DNA from: an uncultured Alphaproteobacteria bacterium
Lineage (GTDB): Bacteria; Pseudomonadota; Alphaproteobacteria; RF32; CAG-239
Assembly (NCBI GenBank): GCA_944391465.1
Contig: CALXTS010000014.1
Coordinates: forward strand, 1 to 44,200
DNA length: 44,200 nt
Direction: 5' to 3'
Below, in pieces: positions 27,320 through 35,293 of this stretch; position 1 is the first letter of the stretch, and every line of letters begins with the position of its first letter. A program made the translations under genes and the position numbers. Under the pieces are notes generated by a model, which was not told the origin of the DNA, did not search any database, and was given only the letters and a program-made list of their open reading frames with translations.

Positions 27320-27577
27320 ATGTCATATAATTCAAAAAACTTTAGCGTCATGGCATACGCCAATGGCTTTACACTTTGGAATTATTCTACACCGGATGCA
27401 ATGAGTACGGTAAAAGCATCGGGATATTTCAATGATATCGCACCGTTTGCAAGAGCAGGAGATATGATTATGGTGAATGCATCATCGGGAACGACGATAG
27501 AACCGGCGATATTTTCCGTATCAGCGGTGGCAGACGGAAGTGTTACGGTATCATCAATAGCCGCGCCTGCAGCATAA
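27320..27577 (+). CDS. Small protein after the capsid, possible decoration protein
   Basis: An 85-residue, beta-rich, Ala/Ser-rich protein (GFTLWNYSTPDAMSTVKASG, ending SVSAVADGSVTVSSIAAPAA). Its position right after the capsid and before a strong terminator suggests a head decoration or structural protein. ATG 27320 with SD aaagga is chosen. Confidence 0.65.
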   Translation: MSYNSKNFSVMAYANGFTLWNYSTPDAMSTVKASGYFNDIAPFARAGDMIMVNASSGTTIEPAIFSVSAVADGSVTVSSIAAPAA

Positions 27578-27606
27578 AAAAATAACATACTATCAGCAAA
27601 TGAACG

Positions 27607-27637
27607 GAACCCCGAAAAATTTCGGGGTTCTTTTTTT
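27607..27637 (+). terminator. Strong terminator between capsid and tail genes
   Basis: GAACCCCGAAA (27607-27617) pairs perfectly with TTTCGGGGTTC (27620-27630), followed by seven T. It splits the structural operon after the capsid genes, as the T-phi terminator does after gene 10 of phage T7. Confidence 0.92.
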
Positions 27638-27652
27638 ATTTTGGAGTTCAAA

Positions 27653-28225
27653 ATGACAACTTATACCGATATTGGCTTATGTTCCAAGGCATTATTAAAA
27701 TTAGGAGCTTCAAGCATATCCTCTTTTGAAGACGGAACAGCCGAAGCAGAAATTTCATCAAACTTATATCCGTTAATTCGTGATGGTATGCTGTCATCGT
27801 ATCCATGGAGCTTTGCAGTAGTGCAGACGACATTGGGAAGGTTATATGACAGTCCGTTGGCAGATTATCAATATGCGTATCAGCTTCCAAATGACATGTT
27901 ACGCATAATTTCAGCCGGAAGCCAGTCTCGGGGGAGAGGAATAGAATATTGTATAAAGGAGAATACACTACATACAAATTCATCACATGTTGTTTTAACA
28001 TATATATTCAGAGCGCTGGAAAATTCTTTTCCGGCGTTTTTTTCAGATGCTCTGGTAGCCAGATTGGCAGCGGAGTTTTGCCTTCCGCTGACGGAGAGTT
28101 CAAGTCGCGCGGAGTTTTTGTATAAACTTGCGGAAGAAGAGTTGAAGAAGGCAAGATTAACGGATGCCCAACAAGCAACCCCAAAAAGATTTGAGGACTT
28201 TTCATTAACGGAGGTACGTTTATGA
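27653..28225 (+). CDS. Tail tubular protein A (T7 gp11-like)
   Basis: A 190-residue gatekeeper protein that joins the portal to the short tail. The start TTYTDIGLCSKALLKLGASS is typical of the family, followed by LYPLIRDGMLSSYPWSFAVV and FFSDALVARLAAEFCLPLTE. ATG 27653 has SD ggag. Its stop overlaps the next start as ATGA. It lies 76 bp after the capsid-side gene, beyond the terminator, so it needs readthrough or its own promoter, which I did not find. Confidence 0.82.
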   Translation: MTTYTDIGLCSKALLKLGASSISSFEDGTAEAEISSNLYPLIRDGMLSSYPWSFAVVQTTLGRLYDSPLADYQYAYQLPNDMLRIISAGSQSRGRGIEYCIKENTLHTNSSHVVLTYIFRALENSFPAFFSDALVARLAAEFCLPLTESSSRAEFLYKLAEEELKKARLTDAQQATPKRFEDFSLTEVRL

Positions 28226-30123
28226 GTGCGCAAATTAGCTTAAAAACCAATTTTACGGCCGGACAAGTATCATCATATCTTTATGCGCGAGGAGATTTAA
28301 GCATTTATACCAACGGAGCCAAAACGTTACAAAATGTGATTATTCTTCCAACAGGAGGCGTTTGCCGAAGAAAAGGGCTTCGTTATGTTGATGAGATAGA
28401 TTCAGATAGTCGATTAATTTCTTTTGAATTTAATACGGAACAAACCTATTTATTGGTATTTTCTCCACAAAAAATAAAAGTCTATAAGGAAGAGGTCTGC
28501 ATAGCCGAGATGGATTCAGTATGGACGGCAAAACAGTTAAAAACAATAAATTGGACGCAAAGTGCCGATACTTTGTTAGTAGTTCATCCTGAAGTTCCGC
28601 CGATGCAAATAAGCCGTAATGACGGAGAGGTATGGAAAATAGAGGAATGGGAATTTTATTCAGAGAACGGGCAGGTCTTTTGCCCATATTATAATTTTTA
28701 TCAAAAAAAGGTAAAACTCTCCCCGTCAGGAACAAGCGGAACCATAACATTAACGGCAGATTCTGAAATATTTGATGAAAGTTGGATGAATATCCGAATT
28801 AAAATTAACGGAGGAGAAGGCGTTATAACAGGAATAAGTGCAGCCAACAAGGCTTCTTTAAGTGTAAGTAAAGGGCTGAGCGGAACAGGCGGAACAACAG
28901 ATTGGGAGGAACAAGTTTTTTCAGCCCGCAGAGGATATCCGTCATCATTAACCTTTCATCAAGACCGTATGGTTATCGGAGGGTCATATAGTTTACCGAA
29001 CCACTTATGGCTTTCAAAATCATCAGATTTGTTTAATTTTGACATCGGAACCGGACTAGATGATGAAGCAATAGATTTTTCTATTTTGTCAGACCAAGTG
29101 AACGCCATAACCAACGTTGTATCCAGCAGACACCTTTTAGTGTTTACAACCGGAGCGGAATGGATGGTAACGGGAGAACCATTAACACCATCAAGTATTC
29201 AGCTTCACAGACAAACAAATGTCGGCAGTTACAGCAAATATACACTTCCGCCGCAAAATGTTGACGGAGCAACTTTGTTTGTATCACAAAACGGCAAGCA
29301 ATTAAGAGAATTTTTATATGCCGATGTTGAACAAGCCTATCAAGCAACGGATTTAACGCTTTTGGCCTCAGAGATTATACAAACCCCCTGCGATATCGCC
29401 TACAGTCAGGATGAAAGTATTTTATATGTAGTTTTGAGTGACGGAACGGTATCGTGCCTGACAACATACAGAAGTGAGGAGGTTAACGCGTGGAGTAAGT
29501 TCACGACACAAGGAAAAATTCGTTCCATAGCGGTTATTGGAGATGACAGATATTTTGCCGTAGAAAGGGATAATAAAACATTATTGGAAGTAATAGATAA
29601 AAACTTTTATGTAGATTGCGGAAAAAAATTAAGTGCTGAAATCGCAACAAAAGATTGGACAGGATTGGACTATCTTGAAGGAAAGGAAATCAGTGTCATC
29701 GGAGACGGATTTGTCATCGGAGATTTCACGGTAGAAAACGGAGGAATTGAGCTTTTGGAACCGGCAAAAGAAATTATTGTGGGGCTCTCTTATGAGCATA
29801 TCATAGAGCCGTTACCTTATATAGTAGAAAGTGCAACGCCGTATCCGCCCAAGGCATTGAGAATAATATCAGGGATGTTTAGGCTCTTAGATACAACCAG
29901 TTTTTGTATTGATATAGGCAACGGGTATAATGAAATACCGTTAAGAAAGATGTACCGAGATAAGGTTTTGGATGCTCCGGTAGAAAGCTATACGGGAGAT
30001 TTGCAAATCAGAGCTTTGGGGTGGATAAGAGAAATGCAAAAACCGATTTGGAGTATCAAGAATCAAAAACCATGTCCGTTTACATTATTGGGTGTTGTTT
30101 TAGATGTTAAAATCAAACAGTAG
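28222..30123 (+). CDS. Tail tubular protein B (T7 gp12-like)
   Basis: A 633-residue nozzle-type tail protein. The N-terminal NFTAGQVSSYLYARGDLSIY and VIILPTGGVCRRKGLRYVDE are hallmarks of this family. The middle has ARRGYPSSLTFHQDRMVIGG and WLSKSSDLFNFDIGTGLDDE, and the rest is a beta-propeller-like region. The length is near but below T7 gp12. Overlap with tail protein A indicates translational coupling. Confidence 0.87.
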   Translation: MSAQISLKTNFTAGQVSSYLYARGDLSIYTNGAKTLQNVIILPTGGVCRRKGLRYVDEIDSDSRLISFEFNTEQTYLLVFSPQKIKVYKEEVCIAEMDSVWTAKQLKTINWTQSADTLLVVHPEVPPMQISRNDGEVWKIEEWEFYSENGQVFCPYYNFYQKKVKLSPSGTSGTITLTADSEIFDESWMNIRIKINGGEGVITGISAANKASLSVSKGLSGTGGTTDWEEQVFSARRGYPSSLTFHQDRMVIGGSYSLPNHLWLSKSSDLFNFDIGTGLDDEAIDFSILSDQVNAITNVVSSRHLLVFTTGAEWMVTGEPLTPSSIQLHRQTNVGSYSKYTLPPQNVDGATLFVSQNGKQLREFLYADVEQAYQATDLTLLASEIIQTPCDIAYSQDESILYVVLSDGTVSCLTTYRSEEVNAWSKFTTQGKIRSIAVIGDDRYFAVERDNKTLLEVIDKNFYVDCGKKLSAEIATKDWTGLDYLEGKEISVIGDGFVIGDFTVENGGIELLEPAKEIIVGLSYEHIIEPLPYIVESATPYPPKALRIISGMFRLLDTTSFCIDIGNGYNEIPLRKMYRDKVLDAPVESYTGDLQIRALGWIREMQKPIWSIKNQKPCPFTLLGVVLDVKIKQ

Positions 30124-30132
30124 GAGGAATAA

Positions 30133-30495
30133 ATGGGAGGAGTAAGTTCAGCTGTGGTATTACAGCTAGGGAGCACAGCTTTGAACCTTTTAGAAAACGC
30201 CAAAGAAAATAAGCGTGAGAAGGAATACCTGACACAATCATATCAAGCATCTGTAAATAAGAAAAAAAATTTGTTGGAACAACAATTGGCCACAAGAAGA
30301 GCGCTATTGGGAGCAAGCGGAGCCGGAAGTGGACAATCGGCACTGGCCGTTCAAAACAGATTGGTAGGAGAAACATATGATGAAATAGAGGAAGATACTG
30401 CGGCATATAAAAAGAAATATGCATCATTAAAAGAGAGTAACTTACCGTCTCAAATATTGCAGAGTGTAACATCAATTAACAAAATCATAAAATAA
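30133..30495 (+). CDS. Internal virion protein-like (T7 gp14 position)
   Basis: A 120-residue protein with a weak hydrophobic N-terminus, then a helical coiled-coil centre (NAKENKREKEYLTQSYQASV) and a GASGAGSGQSALAV loop followed by more helix. Position and composition fit the small internal virion protein of podoviruses. There is no signal peptide. SD aggagg. Confidence 0.62.
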   Translation: MGGVSSAVVLQLGSTALNLLENAKENKREKEYLTQSYQASVNKKKNLLEQQLATRRALLGASGAGSGQSALAVQNRLVGETYDEIEEDTAAYKKKYASLKESNLPSQILQSVTSINKIIK

Positions 30496-30510
30496 ATAAG
30501 GGTGATAATC

Positions 30511-30705
30511 ATGTCCGGAGTTCGTCAAACATATTATGAAAAACGCCAAAAAGCATATAATAAAGAATTACCGTTAGGTGAGCAGTTAGATGCGGTATTA
30601 AAAGCCTTTGATATGGTTTTGCAAGAGGGTGGAACACTTCCTTATGAGCTGATAGATATAATAGAACGCTGGCAGGGAATAAAAAACAAATATCCGAAGG
30701 AATAG
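30511..30705 (+). CDS. Small unknown protein at the end of the phage block
   Basis: A 64-residue hydrophilic, helical protein (RQTYYEKRQKAYNKELPLGE). It is the last gene of the phage-derived run. Genes for large internal virion proteins and tail fibres, expected next in a T7-like order, are absent. ATG 30511 is preferred to GTG 30502 because GGGTGAT precedes it. Confidence 0.6.
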   Translation: MSGVRQTYYEKRQKAYNKELPLGEQLDAVLKAFDMVLQEGGTLPYELIDIIERWQGIKNKYPKE

Positions 30706-30706
30706 A

Positions 30707-30761
30707 TTTTGTCCTCCCAATAAAATTATAGATTGACTCTTTGCGATAAATGGGGTATATT
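30707..30761 (+). promoter_or_regulatory. Promoter with upstream box, first secreted-protein locus
   Basis: Box TTTTGTCCTCCC (30707-30718), 14 bp, TTGACT (30733-30738), 17 bp, TATATT (30756-30761). The second locus at 42265 has the same box and the same spacings. The box may bind a shared regulator. Confidence 0.75.
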
Positions 30762-30767
30762 AAAAGA

Positions 30768-30887
30768 GTAACATGTAACGGAAACAAAGTCTAAAACCGC
30801 ATATTACACCGGACTTTCTATTATTTTCGGCGCCACCGAAAGTCTCCTGTTGCATGTTACCTCTGTTTATTATTGAGGAGGACGGTC
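30768..30887 (+). ncRNA. Structured 5' leader, copy 1
   Basis: GTAACATG at the predicted start (30768-30775) pairs with CATGTTAC (30853-30860), closing the whole leader. Inside are GACTTTC/GAAAGTC (30812-30818 with 30838-30844) and the conserved hairpin TTTCGG-CGCCA-CCGAAA (30825-30841), which partly compete. The 13-mer CCGCATATTACAC (30798-30810) recurs in copy 2. A strong SD GAGGAGGAC follows at 30875-30883. Riboswitch-like or stability role is inference. Confidence 0.6.
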
Positions 30888-31535
30888 ATGCAGAAGCGTG
30901 TTCTTATCTATCTGAGTTTAGTATCGGCAGGATGCTTGTTTATTTGTTCCGATGTTTTTGCCGGTGTTCAGTTTTTACCGAGATATCAAGGTTCATATGG
31001 TGTCAGAGGAGATGCTTCTAATCCTCCGAGAAAACCTGTTGACCCGTATAAAGATAAAATCTGTTCTGACTACGGTCTGTTGTCGTCTCCTAAAGATACA
31101 AATCTCTATGTCTGCGCCAAAGTTCAAAAAGGTCCTCTGACTTGTTATGGTTCTTGTATTTGTTTGAGCAAGTTTAAATATGATGCTTCGAATTGTAGTA
31201 ATCCGGAGGGGATAAGTTGTGACGGTAAATATGAAAGTTGTTGCATGGCTAACTGTGAAAATTACCCGCATGAGAGTATTCCGGAAGGATACGCGGAGAG
31301 CGGACGCTGTACGGACTGCGTAGGCAAGGTCTGGTATTCCATCAAACCGAAAGACTGTGGTTCAGGGTATCAGACTTGCAGTAACGGGCCGGAGGCAGGC
31401 GCAAGCAGTTGTAAGAGCGGAGAGTTGATTTATTACAGTGAATGTAAGCCCGATACGATAACTTGCACCAGTCCGCAGGTAAACTTGGAAAGTTATTGGT
31501 GTAACGGCGCGTTAAAATGCTGGGTAAAGAATTAA
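30888..31535 (+). CDS. Secreted Cys-rich protein with QFLPRYQGSYG motif, paralogue 1
   Basis: A 215-residue protein with a signal peptide ending near DVFA-G, then VQFLPRYQGSYG, a motif shared with the product at 42472. The mature part is rich in Cys (more than 20), with ICSDYGLLSS, TCYGSCICLSKFKYDASNCS and GRCTDCVGKVW, suggesting disulfides outside the cytoplasm. The family is unknown to me. ATG 30888 follows the strong SD; the upstream TTG at 30873 lies within the SD region. It shares an operon with the gene at 31571. Confidence 0.85.
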   Translation: MQKRVLIYLSLVSAGCLFICSDVFAGVQFLPRYQGSYGVRGDASNPPRKPVDPYKDKICSDYGLLSSPKDTNLYVCAKVQKGPLTCYGSCICLSKFKYDASNCSNPEGISCDGKYESCCMANCENYPHESIPEGYAESGRCTDCVGKVWYSIKPKDCGSGYQTCSNGPEAGASSCKSGELIYYSECKPDTITCTSPQVNLESYWCNGALKCWVKN

Positions 31536-31570
31536 GGTAAGACAAACCTGATAAAAGGGAGGAGAAAGCG

Positions 31571-32512
31571 ATGAGAAAGATAAACTATTACAGAATGTTG
31601 CTCGGCGGCATAAGTTTATTAGGTTTGGCAAATGCAGTCCAAGCACAATGTGTTACACCGCCGACTTGTAGCGAGCTTGGCTATACCAAAACGGCTTCGG
31701 AATGTTCGGGGCATACGTTTCTTAAATGCCCTTTTGATACTTCCGTCGGATACTGCGATTTGGGAACATCGTCAACGCCGGTTGTTCAAACCTGTGAGGA
31801 ATGGTTAGCAGCAAATCGTTCTGATGTTTATTTAATTAGAACCGCAACAGATTTTGATTCGGCAATTGCATCATCAAAAAATATTTTAGCTTTGTTAAAT
31901 GATGTTTCTTTATCTTTTTCAAAAACTTATGAACTTAAAAACCGAAAACTGGTTTCGGAAAGTTATTTTAATGACCAATATTCTAACTGCTTGGATAATA
32001 ATCAACTTATGGCTGCAAGTTCAACAATTAAAAACGGACTTTTTTATGCGAAAGTTTCTAAAGCCACAGTCAGCGGAACTTGTGCGTTTTATAAAGGCTC
32101 TCAATCTTCATCAGATTTAACTTTTGCAGACGGTGGAGCTTATACAATCATGGAAAAAGTTGAGATTAATGGAGGAACTTCAGGTTGCAGTAGTAGTTTT
32201 ACTGTAGGCGGAAAATTGGTTTTATCATCAGGTTGTTCATCTAGTATTAAGTGGAATAGTTTTAATATAACTTCTACCGGATATTTATTATCATCAGGCA
32301 GTTATACATATGGAGCCGGAGCATTAGGAATAGCCGCGGGAGGTTGTTTTCAGGCAAGTTATTCCAGTTATAGTGCCGGACCAATGTCAACCTCAGTCAG
32401 TTCCGTACTTAAAAATAACGTGAGCGGTATAGGAATGAAGACATCAGATTTTAAGAGAGCTGACGGAACAAACATGCTGGATGTACCATGCGGTATATGG
32501 AGCGGGTATTAA
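31571..32512 (+). CDS. Secreted Cys/Ser/Gly-rich beta-repeat protein
   Basis: A 313-residue protein with a signal peptide (ending AVQA-Q). A short Cys module follows (CVTPPTCSELGYTKTASECS, then LKCPFDTSVGYC), then a Ser/Gly-rich beta-strand region (TVGGKLVLSSGCSSSIKWNS) like a beta-helix. It follows the gene at 30888 by 35 bp with SD ggaggag and no leader of its own, so it is expressed from the same promoter. A surface or extracellular role is inferred. The terminator at 32540-32566 follows. Confidence 0.8.
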   Translation: MRKINYYRMLLGGISLLGLANAVQAQCVTPPTCSELGYTKTASECSGHTFLKCPFDTSVGYCDLGTSSTPVVQTCEEWLAANRSDVYLIRTATDFDSAIASSKNILALLNDVSLSFSKTYELKNRKLVSESYFNDQYSNCLDNNQLMAASSTIKNGLFYAKVSKATVSGTCAFYKGSQSSSDLTFADGGAYTIMEKVEINGGTSGCSSSFTVGGKLVLSSGCSSSIKWNSFNITSTGYLLSSGSYTYGAGALGIAAGGCFQASYSSYSAGPMSTSVSSVLKNNVSGIGMKTSDFKRADGTNMLDVPCGIWSGY

Positions 32513-32539
32513 AAATAAAAGTCCCTCATAAAATAAAAC

Positions 32540-32566
32540 CCCCTCAAAATGAGGGGCTTTTATTTT
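32540..32566. terminator. Terminator between convergent secreted-protein operon and ctrA
   Basis: CCCCTCA (32540-32546), loop AAA, TGAGGGG (32550-32556), then a T-rich tract. A-rich sequence on the left side lets it also act for ctrA on the minus strand. Confidence 0.85.
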
Positions 32567-32572
32567 TAGAAA

Positions 32573-33262
32573 TTATTTTTTCAACTCATCGGGATCACGC
32601 AAAACATAACCACGCCCCCAAACGGTTTCAATATAGTTTTTACCGCCGGATGCTTTTTCTAATTTCTTACGAAGTTTGCAGATAAACACATCAATAATTT
32701 TCAATTCAGGCTCATCAATTCCGCCATATAAGTGATTCAAAAATTGGTCTTTGTTCAGCGTAGAACCTTTGCGTAAAGACAACAATTCCATAATTCCATA
32801 TTCTTTTCCGGTCAAATGCAAAGCCTTTCCTTTAACGGAAACGGTCTGATTATCAAGATTAACTTCAACATCACCGGTGCGGATAAGTGAGTTTGAATGC
32901 CCTTTAGAGCGTCTGACCACAGCTTGAATACGTGCTAACAATTCAGCCTTATCAAAAGGCTTTGTCAAATAATCATCAGCACCATATCCCAAACCTTTAA
33001 CTTTTTTATCCGGTTCACTTAATCCGGACAAAATCAAAACAGGCGTATTAATTTTTGAGGCGCGCAGATTCTTCAAAACTTCATAACCATTCATATCCGG
33101 CAACATCAAATCAAGAATAATGATATCATAATCATACAATTTCCCGATTTCTAATCCATCTTCACCCAAATCGGTTGTATCAACAATCATTCCTTCTTTT
33201 TTAAGCATCATCTCAATACTTTGAGAGATGGCGTAATCATCTTCTACTAACAAGACCCGCAT
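32573..33262 (-). CDS. ctrA: Cell cycle response regulator CtrA
   Basis: A 229-residue OmpR-type regulator. The receiver domain has acidic residues VEDDYA and the phospho-acceptor Asp in [14 protein letters not shown] (about 51), and Lys in [11 protein letters not shown]. The DNA-binding winged helix carries [20 protein letters not shown] and [12 protein letters not shown], which are signatures of CtrA and not of other OmpR regulators. CtrA controls replication, division and flagellar genes in alphaproteobacteria. It is divergent from fliI-fliJ, with a TTAA-rich spacer between. No usual C-terminal Ala-Ala degradation tail: it ends DELKK. Confidence 0.96.
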   Translation of the reverse strand: MRVLLVEDDYAISQSIEMMLKKEGMIVDTTDLGEDGLEIGKLYDYDIIILDLMLPDMNGYEVLKNLRASKINTPVLILSGLSEPDKKVKGLGYGADDYLTKPFDKAELLARIQAVVRRSKGHSNSLIRTGDVEVNLDNQTVSVKGKALHLTGKEYGIMELLSLRKGSTLNKDQFLNHLYGGIDEPELKIIDVFICKLRKKLEKASGGKNYIETVWGRGYVLRDPDELKK

Positions 33263-33313
33263 TGTAGCTTCCCCCTATTAATTACTCAATGCCCATATCT
33301 TAATCTCTAATTT

Positions 33314-33368
33314 TTAATTTGTTAATTTTTTTATTAACTTTTTAATAAGGTTGTTAATAATTATTAAC
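33314..33368. promoter_or_regulatory. TTAA cluster with 16-bp palindrome between ctrA and fliI
   Basis: Six TTAA motifs start at 33314, 33322, 33334, 33342, 33354 and 33364. GTTAATAATTATTAAC (33353-33368) is a perfect palindrome and GTTAAT-N6-ATTAAC (33321-33338) a second inverted repeat. CtrA binds TTAA-N7-TTAA. Here no pair has exactly N7; N8 and N6 occur. Autoregulatory binding is plausible but unproven. Confidence 0.45.
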
Positions 33369-33504
33369 GAAAAAATTTTTTAGCCGTTAAAGAAAGAAAA
33401 TACTTTTAACAAATGAATATTGTTAATAAGATGAAAAAGGGCTGAAAATTAATCATTAAATCGTATATCTTAAGAAAAATAAAAGTTAAGAATGAAAGAA
33501 AAAT

Positions 33505-34845
33505 ATGACCACGCTTTTGCCGAACATCTTAAATGACATAAATAATATGGACACATCTTTGTACTATGGATGTGTAACCGGCGTTCAGGGATTGTTTATT
33601 GAGGTCGGAGGGATTCGCACTCAACTCTCCATCGGGGACCGTTGCCGTGTTTTTGCCAATAACGGAAAAGTGGTTCCTTGTGAATTGGTTAGTTTTAAAG
33701 ATGATAAATTGCTTTTAATGCCGTATGCATCTCTGGATGGTATAGGGCAGGGATGCAGGGTAGAAGTTGCAAACGCCAAACCGGTAATTTATCCGCACCC
33801 TTCATGGCTAGGGAGAACCATAAATGCGTTTGGAGAGGCCATAGACGGAAAAGGTCCGTTATTAAAAGGTACCAAGCCATATTATATTAAAAATTCACCG
33901 CCTCCGGCTCAATTCAGAGATAGAGTGCAGGGCAAGGTTGATTTGGGCGTCAAGGCTGTTAATACATTTTTGACGATTTGCAAAGGGCAAAGAATGGGAA
34001 TTTTTGCCGGATCGGGAGTCGGAAAATCTACATTGATGTCAATGATGGCTCGCCAAACCGATTCGGATATTTCCGTCATTGGTTTGATAGGAGAACGCGG
34101 AAGAGAGGCTAAAGAGTTTGTTGAAGATGTTTTGGGAAAAGAAGGACTTGAAAAATCGATTCTTGTGCTCGCAACATCTGATGAAAGTCCGTTAATGCGC
34201 CGCCAAGCCGCATATGTGACAATGGCTGTTGCCGAATATTTCAGAGATTTGAATAAAAATGTTCTATGTATGATGGACTCAATAACCCGATTCGCAATGG
34301 CACAAAGGGAAATTTCATTATCAGTTGGGGAACCTCCGGCATCAAAAGGATATACGCCGAGTGTTTTTGCCGAGTTGCCCCGTTTGTTGGAGCGCGCGGG
34401 ACCAGGCTCAGGAAACGGAACAATCACGGGGCTTTTTACGGTTTTGGTTGATGGTGATGACCATAATGAACCTGTCGCAGATGCCGTTCGTTCTATTCTG
34501 GATGGTCATATCGTATTGGATCGAGCCATTGCCGAACGCAACAGATATCCGGCAATTAATATTCTGCGCTCAGTGTCAAGAACCATGCCCGATTGTGATA
34601 CCAAAGAGGAATACGCACTTGTATCTAAAGCACGCAAATATATATCGGCATATGAAGATATGGCAGAATTAATACGTCTCGGAGCTTATAAAAAAGGCTC
34701 TAATCGAGAAGTTGACGAGGCAATTTTTTATTATCCGAAAATAGAGGAATTTCTGGCACAAGGAAAACAAGAGAGATTCACACTTGCCGAATGTTATGAA
34801 ATGCTGGGGAAAATTTTGGCAACGCCTTATAATCCGGAAACGTAA
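33505..34845 (+). CDS. fliI: Flagellum-specific ATPase FliI
   Basis: A 446-residue F1-type ATPase of the flagellar type III export apparatus, working at the cytoplasmic side of the basal body. The N-terminal beta barrel runs to about 95. The nucleotide domain has Walker A GSGVGKST (169-176), VIGLIGERGREAKEFVEDVL, Walker B VLCMMDSITRFAMAQREISL and the specific GEPPASKGYTPSVFAELPRL. The C-terminal helical domain follows. It lies 12 bp before fliJ. Confidence 0.96.
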   Translation: MTTLLPNILNDINNMDTSLYYGCVTGVQGLFIEVGGIRTQLSIGDRCRVFANNGKVVPCELVSFKDDKLLLMPYASLDGIGQGCRVEVANAKPVIYPHPSWLGRTINAFGEAIDGKGPLLKGTKPYYIKNSPPPAQFRDRVQGKVDLGVKAVNTFLTICKGQRMGIFAGSGVGKSTLMSMMARQTDSDISVIGLIGERGREAKEFVEDVLGKEGLEKSILVLATSDESPLMRRQAAYVTMAVAEYFRDLNKNVLCMMDSITRFAMAQREISLSVGEPPASKGYTPSVFAELPRLLERAGPGSGNGTITGLFTVLVDGDDHNEPVADAVRSILDGHIVLDRAIAERNRYPAINILRSVSRTMPDCDTKEEYALVSKARKYISAYEDMAELIRLGAYKKGSNREVDEAIFYYPKIEEFLAQGKQERFTLAECYEMLGKILATPYNPET

Positions 34846-34857
34846 GGATAAAAGCAA

Positions 34858-35277
34858 ATGAATAAATCTCTCAAAACGTTAACTCGTATTCAGAAGTTCC
34901 ACATAGACGAGCAACGCAAAAAATTGGTTGAACAGCTTGAAAAAGAAGAGCAAATCATCAATAACATTAAGCTGTTGGATGCCAAATATGAAGAAGAAAA
35001 GGCTTTTCAGGCGCAAAACGGCGGAATAGGGGATTTTGGTGCATACGTTAAACGTTATCTTGATATAAGAGAAGAACAAACACGCCTGTTATTGGAAACT
35101 CAGAGAAAAATAGCAGAAATCAGAGAAATTATAGCAGATATGTTTAAAGAACAAAAAACTTATGAAATCGTAGATGAACAACGCCATAAACGCGCGCAAA
35201 AAGAGCTAAGTGATAAAGAACAAAAAATGCTTGATGAAATTGGAACCAACACCTATATAAAACACAAACAACAATAA
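34858..35277 (+). CDS. fliJ: Flagellar export chaperone/stalk protein FliJ
   Basis: A 139-residue, wholly helical coiled-coil protein (LTRIQKFHIDEQRKKLVEQL, then TRLLLETQRKIAEIREIIAD). Sequence in this family is poorly conserved; length, coiled coil and position directly after fliI make the call. It links the FliI ring to FlhA during export. Confidence 0.82.
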   Translation: MNKSLKTLTRIQKFHIDEQRKKLVEQLEKEEQIINNIKLLDAKYEEEKAFQAQNGGIGDFGAYVKRYLDIREEQTRLLLETQRKIAEIREIIADMFKEQKTYEIVDEQRHKRAQKELSDKEQKMLDEIGTNTYIKHKQQ

Positions 35278-35293
35278 TACAAAGGAGAGAACA

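Larger units (their letters stand above)
19138..30705. mobile_element. Podovirus-derived block: defective prophage or GTA-like element
   Basis: About 11.6 kb carrying repressor, packaging, lysis, portal, scaffold, capsid and short-tail genes in order. No integrase, recombinase, replication protein, att repeat, tRNA target or tail fibre was seen inside the window. By eye, base and codon use match the neighbours, suggesting long residence. All recognised structural genes are intact. The exact ends are unknown; the left side may begin at the repressor or later. Confidence 0.75.

Noticed and set aside
30711-30717. GTCCTCC as an anti-SD strand for GGAGGAC at 30877-30883
   Set aside because: It lies upstream of the predicted promoter, so it should not be in the transcript, and the second locus has GTCCGCC, which would not pair. 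The box is more likely a DNA-level element.
18895-30720. att sites or tRNA target flanking the phage block
   Set aside because: I found no tRNA and no convincing direct repeat by eye at the two ends; a computed search for repeats would be needed to exclude short ones.
30888-32512. Secreted Cys-rich proteins as tail fibres of the phage block
   Set aside because: Both have signal peptides and their own promoter and leader, shared with a non-phage locus at 42265.
33278-33490. Exact CtrA boxes TTAA-N7-TTAA
   Set aside because: I listed all TTAA positions in the spacer and none is separated by exactly seven bases.
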